A DNA stretch of 64,000 bases from an uncultured Lachnospiraceae bacterium (GCA_934352055.1 CAKRJY010000001.1:248001-312000); one strand, 5' to 3'; counted from the first letter of the stretch, positions 44,496 through 54,140 are shown. The notes: generated from the letters alone by a model not told the origin. Translations and numbers: made by a program.

Positions 44496-46484
44496 TTAAC
44501 CCTTATTTTCTACTTCATATTTCAGGAATTCGTAGCTGTACGATGCTTCACCACCCGTAATTGAGTGTAAAACAGTACCCAATCCATACAATGTGGCATA
44601 TGGGATTTCTGCATCCACAACCTGTATGCCATCCTGTGGATTCATGCCCATAATCTTTGCACGACGTTTGCTGAGTTCTCCCATCACATCTCCTACCTTA
44701 TCCTCTGGCGCAGTAACCTGCAGTGCAGCAATCGGCTCTAAGAGTACAGGATCTGCTTTCATAAGCGCATCCTTTAATGCCATAGCCGCAGCTGTTTTGA
44801 ATGCTGCCTCTGATGAATCTACAGAGTGAGAAGAACCATCGTATAGATTTACATGAATACCAACCACCGGATATCCTGCAAGCGGTCCTGCCAAAACACC
44901 CTCGGCAATACCTTTTTCTACCGCTGGGAAGTAGTTCTTTGGCACAGCGCCACCTACTACGGTTTCTTCAAATTCATAGGCGGTCGTCAAATCACCGGAT
45001 GGGGAAACCTTAATCTTAACATGACCATATTGTCCATGTCCTCCGGATTGCTTTTTATGCTTGTATTCCACGTCTGCATTACCACGAACGGTCTCACGGT
45101 ATGCAACTTTTGGCGGCTCCAATTTCATCTCAACGTTATATTTTGTTTTCAAGCGGTCTGCTACTGCCTGTAAATGTTGTTCGCTGATACCACGCACCAA
45201 TGTCTGGCGATTCTCACTATCATTTTCCACGCGCAGTGTTCGGTCTTCTTCAGCCAGTTTCAAAAGAGATTGTGTTAATTTATCATCATCCTTTGCATCC
45301 GCTGCATAATAACGCATTGCACAGTAAGGCGTCGAAATCACGGTTGGCGGATACAGTACCGGTGTTGCTTTGGATGAAAGTGACGTCTGTGTTGCCAGCC
45401 CTGCCACTTTACTGAGTGCACCGATATCGCCGGCATGTAATTCTTCGACTTCTTCTGCTTTCGCACCATTCATCACATACAGTTTACTGATGCGGATTTC
45501 CTGTGTCTTCGCATAATCATAAAGTACATCATCTGCTTTGATGACACCGGACATTACTTTAAATAAAGAATACTTGCCGATAAACGGATCCATAATGGTC
45601 TTAAAGACATAGGCAGACTTTGCTTTCGCAAAGTTATAATTTGCCTCAAACAGCTCCTGTGTCAATGGATTCATACCAACTGCGCTGCGCTGATCCGGTG
45701 AAGGCAGATACTTAATAATGTCTGCAAGTAATGTATACATACCACGTTCTAATGTGTTAGATCCCATCAAAACAGGAACAATGGTACATTCCGATACATT
45801 AACACGCAGTGCCTGACGAATCTCATTTTCAGAGAATGTCTCTCCTGCAAAATAACGATCCAGGAATTCATCACTTGTCTCTGCTACTGCTTCCATCAAT
45901 GCATCACGATAAATGGTCAGATTCTCCATCGAATATTCCGGTACTTCTGATTTTGCAACGGTACCGTCTGTCTGCCAGCGTTTTGCACGCTCCTGAATGA
46001 CATTGACGTAACCTACAAATTCCTCGTTCTCTCGCAATGGGAAATGGAATGGTGCAATGCACTTACCATACAACTCCTGTAATCCCAATACAACATTTTT
46101 AAAGGAAACATCGTCAATATCCATATCACTAACATATACGATACGTGGTAAATGGTATTTCTCACACATAGCCCATGCCTTGCGCGTTCCGTTCTCCACA
46201 CCATTTTTACCGGATATTACAATAATTGCTGCATCTGCTACGCCAACAGCCTCTTCGATTTCCCCCACAAAATCATAAGAGCCCGGTGCGTCTAAGATAT
46301 TAATCTTGTGATTTTCCCAAAGAATCGGCTGCACAACTGTCTGTGTTGTTGCAGCTGGTTCTGTCGTACGTGCCTTTGTACCGGCAGCAATGTTGCTCAT
46401 CGCAGACACCAGGCTTGTTTTGCCTGCCCCACTGTGTCCCAGAACAACTACATTACGAATTTTGTCCGTTGTAAAAACCTTCAT
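44496..46484 (-). CDS. Elongation factor G-like translational GTPase (EF-G paralogue)
   Basis: A 662-residue protein with the EF-G domain order and no N-terminal extension. G1 is GHSGAGKTS. G3 reads DAPGSYDFVGE where EF-G has DTPGHVDF, so the catalytic His is replaced, and G4 reads VSDMD where NKMD is usual. The region GGHGQYGHVKIKV and the C-terminal domains are well kept. It belongs with the EF-G-like (FusA2-type) proteins, a separate branch that is not known to replace EF-G. It may bind GTP weakly or hydrolyse it slowly. A 690-base repeat-rich stretch separates it from the upstream gene. Confidence 0.85.
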   Translation of the reverse strand: MKVFTTDKIRNVVVLGHSGAGKTSLVSAMSNIAAGTKARTTEPAATTQTVVQPILWENHKINILDAPGSYDFVGEIEEAVGVADAAIIVISGKNGVENGTRKAWAMCEKYHLPRIVYVSDMDIDDVSFKNVVLGLQELYGKCIAPFHFPLRENEEFVGYVNVIQERAKRWQTDGTVAKSEVPEYSMENLTIYRDALMEAVAETSDEFLDRYFAGETFSENEIRQALRVNVSECTIVPVLMGSNTLERGMYTLLADIIKYLPSPDQRSAVGMNPLTQELFEANYNFAKAKSAYVFKTIMDPFIGKYSLFKVMSGVIKADDVLYDYAKTQEIRISKLYVMNGAKAEEVEELHAGDIGALSKVAGLATQTSLSSKATPVLYPPTVISTPYCAMRYYAADAKDDDKLTQSLLKLAEEDRTLRVENDSENRQTLVRGISEQHLQAVADRLKTKYNVEMKLEPPKVAYRETVRGNADVEYKHKKQSGGHGQYGHVKIKVSPSGDLTTAYEFEETVVGGAVPKNYFPAVEKGIAEGVLAGPLAGYPVVGIHVNLYDGSSHSVDSSEAAFKTAAAMALKDALMKADPVLLEPIAALQVTAPEDKVGDVMGELSKRRAKIMGMNPQDGIQVVDAEIPYATLYGLGTVLHSITGGEASYSYEFLKYEVENKG

Positions 46485-46618
46485 GTCACATGTCCTCCTC
46501 GCTTCGATTTTCAGTTACTATTATTGTAACAATGTGAAGGACAGAATGCCACTCTTTTTTCGGAAAATTCTGTAATTTATTTGTTTATTTTTGTTTTTTC
46601 TGAAACTTCTCTTTCTCC

Positions 46619-47040
46619 CATACTCGCTGCTCTGTCCTGGGCTGAGTATCACGCTTGCTTTTCTCACTCCCATACCCGCTACTTTACTCTGGGCTGGGTA
46701 TCAAACTTGCTTTTCTCACTCCCATACCCACTGTTCTGCTTTGCTCTGGGTATCAAACTTGCTTTCTTTCTCTCATACCCACTGCTCTGCTTTGCACTGG
46801 GTATCACGCTTGCTTTTCTCACTCCCATACCCACTACTCTGCTCTGGGCTGGGTATCAGACTTACTCTTCTGGTTGCCATACCCACTGCTCTGCTTTGCA
46901 CTGGGTATCACGCTTGCTTTTCTTTCTCTCATACCCACTACTCTGTCCTGGACTGGGTATCAAACTTGCTTTCTTTCTCCCATACCCACTGCTCTGCTTT
47001 GGTCTGGGTATCAAACTTGCTTTTCTTTCTCCCATACCCA
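46619..47040. repeat. Tandem array of 52-bp hairpin repeats
   Basis: Eight full units of 51-52 bases, starting at 46619, 46671, 46723, 46774, 46826, 46878, 46930 and 46981, and a partial ninth at 47033. Each holds ATACCCA and TGGGTAT about 16 bases apart, so each can fold into a hairpin; a TCAAACTTGCTTTTCT-type linker joins them. Unit 1 has ATACTC paired with GAGTAT, a change on both sides that keeps pairing. All plus-strand frames stay open because the unit is 51-52 bases; these ORFs are not genes. The array lies between the NifX-like gene and the EF-G-like gene. Confidence 0.9.
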
Positions 47041-47138
47041 TGCCGACCTGCGAAAACAAATATCAAAAATAGAAAAAAGGATATGAACGTCAAAATATGA
47101 CATACATACCCTTTTTTAAGTCAATTCTAATCTATATA

Positions 47139-47222
47139 GCATCTTATTTCTAAGCTAGATTGCATATTATTTCTAAGCCAGATCGCATATTATTTCTATG
47201 CTAGCTCGTATCTTATATCTAG
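47139..47222. repeat. 23-bp tandem repeat
   Basis: Three full units (47139, 47162, 47185) of the form GCATATTATTTCTAAGCCAG plus ATC, and a partial unit from 47208. The last one runs into the stop codon of the NifX-like gene (47219-47221). AT-rich with CTAG/AGCTAG steps. No function is evident. Confidence 0.8.
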
Positions 47223-47626
47223 TGGCAGCATCCTCCACAACCACTACCGCAACCAGCATCGCCGCCGCAGCAAGAACCTGCGCCATGATCGCAATCACAA
47301 TTAGAAACACTTGCTAATACAAGTTTTCCATCCATAAAAGCTTGAATAGCATCATCTGCTGAACCTTCCACATTTGGGCATACCGCAATACCATATTGGC
47401 TGAGTGCCTGCATGGCGCCCTCTCCAATACTCTGACAGATGACTAATGCTACGGAATAATCTTCCATTGTGTTTGCTACAGCTTCATGGCCTTGTCCAAA
47501 AGGCGCAACCACTGCAGAATCCATGATTTTTCCATCTTCTATTTCATATAATTTGAAGAAATCAGCATGTCCAAAATGCTGACCTACATTTCCTGTTTCC
47601 TTGTCATATGTTACTGCTACTACCAT
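47219..47626 (-). CDS. NifX/NifB-associated domain protein with Cys-rich tail
   Basis: A 135-residue protein of the dinitrogenase iron-molybdenum cofactor (NifX/NafY) superfamily. The fold shows MVVAVTYDKETGNVGQHFGHADFF, the conserved GHADFF site and GEGAMQALSQYGI. The last 27 residues are a Cys/Gly tail with about 9 Cys and a closing CCH, likely to bind a metal or iron-sulfur cluster. No nif genes are nearby; such proteins are common in non-fixing anaerobes. AAGGAGA precedes the ATG. The stop overlaps a 23-bp repeat. Confidence 0.87.
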   Translation of the reverse strand: MVVAVTYDKETGNVGQHFGHADFFKLYEIEDGKIMDSAVVAPFGQGHEAVANTMEDYSVALVICQSIGEGAMQALSQYGIAVCPNVEGSADDAIQAFMDGKLVLASVSNCDCDHGAGSCCGGDAGCGSGCGGCCH

Positions 47627-47730
47627 AATAATCTCCTTTTTTCTTATTTTACCTAGTTATATATTTCAATATATAACAAAAGTATGCTCCCTCTCTGCTC
47701 TCATTATAAGCTTCTTATACCCTTATCACA

Positions 47731-47769
47731 TGAAAGAAGCACAGCCATAATGATACTGCGCTGTGCTTC
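47731..47769 (-). terminator. Terminator after serS
   Basis: GAAGCACAG (47736-47744) and CTGTGCTTC (47761-47769) form a 9-base stem with a 16-base loop. The T-tract is short on the minus strand (TTTC), so strength is uncertain. Confidence 0.6.
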
Positions 47770-47792
47770 CCATGTTTCATTTTTTTCTTTCA

Positions 47793-49079
47793 CTAGTGCT
47801 TTGGTACAAGCTGTGTCTTACCACCCATATAAGGCTGTAATGCAAGCGGAATATTAACAGATCCATCTGCATTTAAATTGTTCTCTAAGAATGCAATCAA
47901 CATTCTAGGTGGCGCAACTACTGTATTATTGAGTGTATGGGCAAAGTATTTTCCATCTTTACCCTTTACACGAATCTTCAGACGACGTGCCTGTGCATCA
48001 CCTAAGTTTGAACAAGAACCTACTTCAAAGTATTTCTTCTGTCTTGGTGACCATGCCTCTACATCGCAGGATTTTACTTTAAGGTCTGCTAAATCACCAG
48101 AGCAGCATTCCAATGTACGAACCGGAATATCTAAGCTACGGAACAAATCCACTGTGTTCTGCCATAACTTGTCATACCACATCTTAGATTCTTCCGGTTT
48201 ACAAACAACAACCATTTCCTGCTTTTCAAACTGGTGAATACGGTATACACCACGTTCTTCAATACCATGTGCTCCTTTTTCCTTGCGGAAACATGGAGAA
48301 TAAGACGTCAAAGTGTATGGTAATTTTTCTTCATCATTTAAAGTATCGATAAATTTACCGATCATAGAATGTTCTGATGTTCCAATCAGATACAAATCTT
48401 CTCCTTCGATTTTGTACATCATAGCATCCATCTCTTCAAAACTCATAACGCCGGTAACCACATTTGAACGAATCATAAATGGTGGTACGCAATAAGTAAA
48501 TCCACGATCAATCATAAAATCTCTTGCATAAGAGATCACAGCAGAATGAAGGCGTGCAATATCTCCCATCAGATAATAAAATCCGTTTCCTGCTACTTTT
48601 CCTGCGCTCTCGAGGTCAATACCATCAAAGCGTTCCATGATTTCTGTATGATATGGAACTTCGAACTCGGGAACAACCGGTTCTCCGTATTTTTCGATTT
48701 CTACATTACAAGAATCATCCGGACCAATTGGAACAGACGGATCAATGATGTTTGGAATGTTCATCATAATCTGTGTTACTTTTTCCTGTAATTCTTTTTC
48801 TTCCGGCTCAAGCTCAGCCAGTCTTGCAGAAATTCCAGCCACTTCTGCCTTTACTGCTTCCGCTTCTTCCTTCTTTCCCTGTGCCATGAGCGCACCAATC
48901 TGCTTTGCAATCTTGTTCTTCTTAGAACGAAGCTCATCCGCTTCCTGCTGTGCAGCTCTTGCTTTTGCGTCCAACTCGATTACTTCATCTACTAACTGAA
49001 GTTTATGATCCTGAAACTTATTCTTGATATTCTGCTTTACAATCTCAGGATTTTCTCTCAAAAACTTAATATCAATCAT
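47793..49079 (-). CDS. serS: Seryl-tRNA synthetase
   Basis: A 428-residue class II synthetase. The N-terminal coiled-coil arm (about 30-100, rich in Glu/Lys/Ala) that grips tRNA-Ser is clear. Motif 2 reads FRKEKGAHGIEERGVYRIHQF. Motif 3 reads NNTVVAPPRMLIAFLEN where common SerRS has NGSGLAVGRTLVAILEN; the key Arg is kept but the surrounding residues that line the active site differ. It is therefore a divergent SerRS form. It is co-directional with glyA, another serine-using gene, 99 bases downstream of that gene. Confidence 0.95.
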   Translation of the reverse strand: MIDIKFLRENPEIVKQNIKNKFQDHKLQLVDEVIELDAKARAAQQEADELRSKKNKIAKQIGALMAQGKKEEAEAVKAEVAGISARLAELEPEEKELQEKVTQIMMNIPNIIDPSVPIGPDDSCNVEIEKYGEPVVPEFEVPYHTEIMERFDGIDLESAGKVAGNGFYYLMGDIARLHSAVISYARDFMIDRGFTYCVPPFMIRSNVVTGVMSFEEMDAMMYKIEGEDLYLIGTSEHSMIGKFIDTLNDEEKLPYTLTSYSPCFRKEKGAHGIEERGVYRIHQFEKQEMVVVCKPEESKMWYDKLWQNTVDLFRSLDIPVRTLECCSGDLADLKVKSCDVEAWSPRQKKYFEVGSCSNLGDAQARRLKIRVKGKDGKYFAHTLNNTVVAPPRMLIAFLENNLNADGSVNIPLALQPYMGGKTQLVPKH

Positions 49080-49178
49080 TTTTTATCCTTCCACTATCTG
49101 TATCATCTATTTCACATAGCATCCATTTCATGCGGCATCGGTGTCCCATAACATCCATGCTGCAACATATACTTTTTC

Positions 49179-50417
49179 TTAATGCAATGGATACTTTGCT
49201 GTCAATTCTGCAACGATGGCTCTTGCCTTAGCAACGCCAGCTTCGCCTTCCTTGATAACGGTCGCAACTGCTTCTGCCACCTGATCAAAATCATCCTCTT
49301 TTAATCCACGGCTTGTCGCAGCTGGTGTTCCTAAACGCACACCACTTGTAACAAATGGACTCTTTGGATCATTTGGAATGGTATTCTTATTTGCAGTAAT
49401 ATGTGCATCATCCAACCATTTTTCAACTTCTTTACCTGTCAAATCAAATGGTGTCAGATCCACAAGCATAAGGTGGTTATCCGTTCCATCAGAAACAAGC
49501 TTGATACCTCTATCCTGTAATCCCTTAGCAAGCGCCTGTGCATTATCTGCAACCTGCTTCATATATACCTTAAATTCCGGCTGTAATGCTTCCTGGAAAC
49601 ATACTGCTTTTGCAGCAATGACATGCATCAAAGGACCACCCTGTGTACCTGGGAAAATCGCCTTATTAAAGTTGTATTTTTCATTTGCCTCTGCCGTTGC
49701 CATAATCATACCACCACGTGGTCCACGCAGTGTCTTATGTGTTGTTGTTGTAACAACATCTGCATAAGGAACTGGGCTCTCATGTAACCCTGCTGCAACC
49801 AGGCCGGCAATATGTGCCATATCTACCATAAGAACTGCATCTACCATATCTGCGATTTCACGGAATCTCTTAAAATCAATGGCTCTTGCATAAGCAGATG
49901 CTCCGGCAATAATCATCTTTGGATGACATTCTTTTGCAATACGTTCTACCTCATCATAGTCGATTACGCCGTTATCATTCACACCATAAGGAACGATATT
50001 AAAGTATGTTCCTGAGAAGTTGACTGGTGATCCATGGGTCAAATGTCCGCCGTGATCTAAGTTCATACCCATTACGGTATCCCCCGGCTTTAATACAGCA
50101 AACTGTACTGCCATATTTGCCTGTGCGCCGGAATGTGGCTGTACATTAACATAATCACAACCAAACAATTCTTTTGCACGTTCTCTTGCCAAATCTTCTA
50201 CCACATCTACACAGCCACAGCCACCGTAATAACGTTTGCCCGGATAACCTTCTGCATATTTGTTGGTAAGGATACTTCCCATTGCCGACATCACAGCCGG
50301 ACTTACCCAGTTTTCGGAAGCAATCAGCTCAATATGACTGGATTGGCGGTCAAACTCTGCCGTAATGGCATCTGCAATCTGTGGATCTACTGCTTTAATA
50401 TCTTCTAATGTGTACAT
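49179..50417 (-). CDS. glyA: Serine hydroxymethyltransferase
   Basis: A 412-residue PLP enzyme that interconverts serine and glycine with tetrahydrofolate, the main source of one-carbon units. The PLP Lys is in TTTHKTLRGPRGG; ELIASENWVSPAV, EGYPGKRYYGGC and NVQPHSGAQANM are all normal. GAGGATGAG precedes the ATG. It lies between secDF (42-base gap) and serS on one strand, so read-through from the SCIFF-secDF unit is possible. Confidence 0.98.
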   Translation of the reverse strand: MYTLEDIKAVDPQIADAITAEFDRQSSHIELIASENWVSPAVMSAMGSILTNKYAEGYPGKRYYGGCGCVDVVEDLARERAKELFGCDYVNVQPHSGAQANMAVQFAVLKPGDTVMGMNLDHGGHLTHGSPVNFSGTYFNIVPYGVNDNGVIDYDEVERIAKECHPKMIIAGASAYARAIDFKRFREIADMVDAVLMVDMAHIAGLVAAGLHESPVPYADVVTTTTHKTLRGPRGGMIMATAEANEKYNFNKAIFPGTQGGPLMHVIAAKAVCFQEALQPEFKVYMKQVADNAQALAKGLQDRGIKLVSDGTDNHLMLVDLTPFDLTGKEVEKWLDDAHITANKNTIPNDPKSPFVTSGVRLGTPAATSRGLKEDDFDQVAEAVATVIKEGEAGVAKARAIVAELTAKYPLH

Positions 50418-50459
50418 CTCATCCTCCTTATGATGTGCATGTTTTATGGATTCTTATTC

Positions 50460-52742
50460 TTATTTTGTTTTCTTTTTCCCTTTGATGTGTACCTTCATCA
50501 CATACCATAATTCTGTAGCGATGCAGATTGAGGAATATGTACCGCAGACAATACCAACAAGAAGTGGTAACGCGAATTCGCGGATACTTGTAACACCAAG
50601 GATTAACAGCATAAGTACCATAACAACCGTTGTAAGGGATGTACTGATACTTCTTGAAAGTGTCTGTGTAATACTATCATTTGCTAATGCACGCAAAGAC
50701 TCTGGTGACTCATCACGCAATGTTTTCTTGTTTTCACGAATTCTATCAAAAATAACGATCGTATCGTTGACAGAGTAACCAATAACCGTCAGCATACAAG
50801 CAATAAATGCACTACCAACAGAAATTCGTGCTACTGCATAAAGTGCTAATACTACAAGCACGTCATGAATCAAAGCAATGATGGCACTGCTTGCAAAACG
50901 AAGATCCTTAAATCTGAACCAGATATAAAGCAACATGAAGAATGCTGCTACCACAACTGCAAGCATAGACTGTGAACGCATCTCTCCACTAACGGTAGAT
51001 CCGATGTTAGACGAAGTAATTGCAGATGCATCTACGCTGTAATCTTTTTCTAACATCGTATTTAATGCTTCTCTCTGCTCAAGATCCAGGCTCTTTGTCT
51101 TGAAGATAATCTGATTTGTATTATCTACTACCTGTGTTTGAATATCATTGCTTCCAATGACATCTGCAATCTTAGGAACGATTTCATCATCTGCCTGTGC
51201 CAATGAGTATGCCTCATTAAATTCTACTGTTGTAGAAGTACCACCTAAGAATTCCAAACTATAGTTCAAAGACTTATCTCCCTTGATACCATGCACTGCC
51301 ATACCTACAATACCAACACAGATAACAAGGATAGAACAGGTAAAGAAGATTGCCTTCTTACCAACAAAGTCAACATTTTTGATTTTCTTTGCCTTACCAT
51401 AGAACTTCGCATCACGTACCCCCACTGCGTACAACGCATTCATAAGAATTCTTGTGATGACAAGTGCTGTAAACATGGAAAGGACAACACCGATTGCCAA
51501 TGTAATGGCAAATCCCTTAACTGTACCGGAACCCAATACGCCAAGTACTGCTGCTGCGATCAAAGTCGTAACGTTACCATCGACGATAGCGGAAAGTGCT
51601 TTCTTAAACCCAATTTCAATCGCTGCAATAACACTCTTACCTGCTGCAATTTCTTCTCGAATACGGGCGAAAATAATAACGTTTGCATCCACTGCCATAC
51701 CAATGGAAAGAATAATACCCGCAATACCAGGAAGTGTGAGTGTAATGTCAAATGCCCAAAGAACAAATAACATAAGTCCTGTATAAAGTGCCAATGCCAA
51801 AGATGCTGCAACACCCGGTACACGATACATAAAGATCAGGAATGCCATAACAATAATCAGACCAATGGCTGCTGCAAGTAAACTGGTAGAAAGTGCGCTG
51901 CTACCCAACTGTGCACCTACAACCTCAGACTGTAATTCCTTTAATTCCAGATTCAGTCCACCAATACGAATATACGATGCAAGGCTGTCTGCCTCATCAA
52001 ATGTCTTCATACCTTCAATCACACATTTGCCGTCAGTAATGGCTGCGTTTACCTTTGGTACACTGACGAACTGTCCATCATAGTAGATACCAATGGACTG
52101 GCCTGCTGCATAAGCTGCTGTTGTAGCATCTGCAAATGCCTTTGTACCCTTATCTGTCAAAGAGATAGAAACAACTGCCTGTGTTGCGCCTGTTGTCTGG
52201 TTCTGCTGATTTGTTGCGGTTGCACTCTTAACATCAGACCCTTGTAAAATAACGGAACCGTTTGCAATCAAATCGTCTAACTCATAGTTCAGCTTATAAT
52301 TTCCAATCGAACTATCGTATGTATAGTTCTGGTTACCGCTTGCATCTGTCTGTTTAATAAAGTAGATGGAACCCGGTGTTCCTAATTCTTCTAACAAAGC
52401 ATTTGCATCTTTCACACCCGGAATTTCAACCGTGATTCTGTCGTCTCCAACCGGATATACACTAGCTTCTGTTGTAGAACTATCAGAACCTAATTCATTT
52501 TCGATACGTTTCTGTAACTTTGTTACCGTATCATTCAAATCTTCGGTAGATGGTTTGTCTCCTACTACCTGATATGTGATACTAACACCACCGGCAAGAT
52601 CAAGTCCCAAACGGATATCATAATCATCCTTGTCAGAAACGGTTGCTGTCACAATGTTAAAGGCAAGATAACCGAATCCAACGATACAGGCAAGTAACAC
52701 AACGAGCCATGCTATGCCCTGTCCTTTTTTCATTCTTTTCAT
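50460..52742 (-). CDS. secDF: Fused SecD-SecF protein translocase subunit
   Basis: A 760-residue fusion of SecD and SecF, which use the proton gradient to help protein export finish. The SecD half has DYDIRLGLDLAGGVSITYQV, the external P1 domain and MAFLIFMYRVPGVAASLAL; the SecF half begins near residue 455 (FTCSILVICVGI) with SLEFLGGTSTTVEF and VNDTIVIFDRIRENKK. Twelve membrane segments are expected. The start at 52742 has AAGGAG upstream and overlaps the SCIFF maturase stop as ATGA, implying translational coupling. The ORF is open upstream only because of the other gene's frame. Confidence 0.96.
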   Translation of the reverse strand: MKRMKKGQGIAWLVVLLACIVGFGYLAFNIVTATVSDKDDYDIRLGLDLAGGVSITYQVVGDKPSTEDLNDTVTKLQKRIENELGSDSSTTEASVYPVGDDRITVEIPGVKDANALLEELGTPGSIYFIKQTDASGNQNYTYDSSIGNYKLNYELDDLIANGSVILQGSDVKSATATNQQNQTTGATQAVVSISLTDKGTKAFADATTAAYAAGQSIGIYYDGQFVSVPKVNAAITDGKCVIEGMKTFDEADSLASYIRIGGLNLELKELQSEVVGAQLGSSALSTSLLAAAIGLIIVMAFLIFMYRVPGVAASLALALYTGLMLFVLWAFDITLTLPGIAGIILSIGMAVDANVIIFARIREEIAAGKSVIAAIEIGFKKALSAIVDGNVTTLIAAAVLGVLGSGTVKGFAITLAIGVVLSMFTALVITRILMNALYAVGVRDAKFYGKAKKIKNVDFVGKKAIFFTCSILVICVGIVGMAVHGIKGDKSLNYSLEFLGGTSTTVEFNEAYSLAQADDEIVPKIADVIGSNDIQTQVVDNTNQIIFKTKSLDLEQREALNTMLEKDYSVDASAITSSNIGSTVSGEMRSQSMLAVVVAAFFMLLYIWFRFKDLRFASSAIIALIHDVLVVLALYAVARISVGSAFIACMLTVIGYSVNDTIVIFDRIRENKKTLRDESPESLRALANDSITQTLSRSISTSLTTVVMVLMLLILGVTSIREFALPLLVGIVCGTYSSICIATELWYVMKVHIKGKKKTK

Positions 52743-54115
52743 TCTTTTTCTCCTTCTTTTGCAGCCAGTGCTGCTTTTATCATAATGGCACACTCCACAC
52801 GTTTTTTCTGAAGTGCACATCCAATATCATATGCATTGTGGATATCTCCGTGGAAATTGTAAGAGTTTGCCGCGCATCCACCACTACAATAAAATCTTGC
52901 GAAACACTCTCTACATTTTTCCTTTGCATATACATTACAAGACTTGAATTCGTCACGTAATTCTGTATTTACAACACCGTCATCCACATTTCCCATAAGG
53001 AAATCTGTATTTCCAACGAACTGGTGACATGGATAAAGATCGCCAGTCGGTGTTACCGCCAAATATTCTGTACCTGAGCCACAACCGGATAAACGCTTTG
53101 CGACACATGGACCGCCTTCCAGGTCAATCATAAAGTGGAAGAAATTGAAATCCTCTTCTGTTCCATGACGTCTTACCATCTCAAGCGCAAGATTTTCATA
53201 TTCCTCCATAAGCTGTGGCAGGTCTTCCTCGCGAATTGCATAGGAATCTGTATCCTGTGCCACTACCGGCTCAACTGAAATCTGTTTGAAGCCCAAATCT
53301 GCCAGATGAAGCACATCCTTTGAAAAATCAAGATTGTTATGTGTAAAGGTACCACGCACATAATACTTGTCCTGATGACGACTCTCTGCAAATTTCTGGA
53401 ACTTCGGCACAATCAGATCATAACTGCCTGCCCCTTTGCGGAACGGTCTCATACGGTCATGCACTTCTTTTCTACCATCAATGCTCAAAACGACATTGCC
53501 CATTTCTTTATTGGCAAATTCCATAATGTCGTCATCCAATAACACACCATTCGTTGTCAATGTAAAACGGAAATTCTTATCATGTTCTTTTTCAAGACTT
53601 CTTCCGTAGGCAACCAGATCTTTTACTACCTGGAAGTTCATCAGTGGCTCTCCGCCAAAGAAATCCACCTCTAAGTTACGACGATTGCCAGAGTTTGCAA
53701 CCAGAAAATCCAGTGCTTTCTTTCCGACTTCATAACTCATAAGTTCGCGCTTGCCGTGGTATTCGCCTTCTTCCGCAAAGCAATACTGGCATGCAAGATT
53801 ACAATCGTGAGCAATATGTAAACACAATGCTTTAACCACGGTAGGTCTCTTAGCAAAATCCGTAATATACGGCTCATAGCTGTCCTTTGTAAATAATTCT
53901 TCTGCAGCAATCAGCTCCTGCATCTCATCCCAACATTCTACGATATCGTCCTGTTGCTCCGGATAACGTTTTGCCATCTCAGCAAAGATGCTTTCTTTGT
54001 CTGAGTTCTCATACATCTCAATCATATCGTAAGTCATATCATCTACCACGTGAATCGCTCCACTGTTCACGTCGATTACGATGTTATAACCACCCATTTT
54101 ATATTGATGAACCAA
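52739..54115 (-). CDS. scfB: SCIFF radical SAM maturase (six-Cys peptide thioether-forming enzyme)
   Basis: A 458-residue radical SAM enzyme of the SPASM/twitch type. The cluster motif is CNLACQYC near residue 107, FFGGEPLMN follows, and the C-terminal auxiliary-cluster cysteines appear in GCGSG, YPCHQF, CRECFARFYCSGGC and GCALQ. The N-terminal peptide-binding domain starts VHQYKMGGYNIVIDVNSGA. This is the CteB/ScfB family, which forms a Cys-Thr thioether in the SCIFF peptide. I place the start at a TTG (54115) because AAGGAGG lies 6 bases before it and the family begins there; the ORF opens further upstream. The scfA gene lies 131 bases upstream. Confidence 0.95.
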   Translation of the reverse strand: MVHQYKMGGYNIVIDVNSGAIHVVDDMTYDMIEMYENSDKESIFAEMAKRYPEQQDDIVECWDEMQELIAAEELFTKDSYEPYITDFAKRPTVVKALCLHIAHDCNLACQYCFAEEGEYHGKRELMSYEVGKKALDFLVANSGNRRNLEVDFFGGEPLMNFQVVKDLVAYGRSLEKEHDKNFRFTLTTNGVLLDDDIMEFANKEMGNVVLSIDGRKEVHDRMRPFRKGAGSYDLIVPKFQKFAESRHQDKYYVRGTFTHNNLDFSKDVLHLADLGFKQISVEPVVAQDTDSYAIREEDLPQLMEEYENLALEMVRRHGTEEDFNFFHFMIDLEGGPCVAKRLSGCGSGTEYLAVTPTGDLYPCHQFVGNTDFLMGNVDDGVVNTELRDEFKSCNVYAKEKCRECFARFYCSGGCAANSYNFHGDIHNAYDIGCALQKKRVECAIMIKAALAAKEGEKE

Positions 54116-54140
54116 AATAGTCCTCCTTCTATAAACGCAC

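Noticed and set aside
46619..47040. Possible CRISPR array
   Set aside because: Units are contiguous and similar along their whole length; there are no unique spacers and no cas genes.
46581..47100. Three overlapping plus-strand ORFs of 143-169 codons coding for repetitive Leu/Pro/His-rich proteins
   Set aside because: They are the same 51-52-bp tandem repeat read in three frames. No ribosome binding site, no family match, and all frames open equally.
47219..47626. Nitrogen fixation locus
   Set aside because: A NifX-like domain alone is common in non-fixing anaerobes; no nifHDK, nifE or nifB is present.
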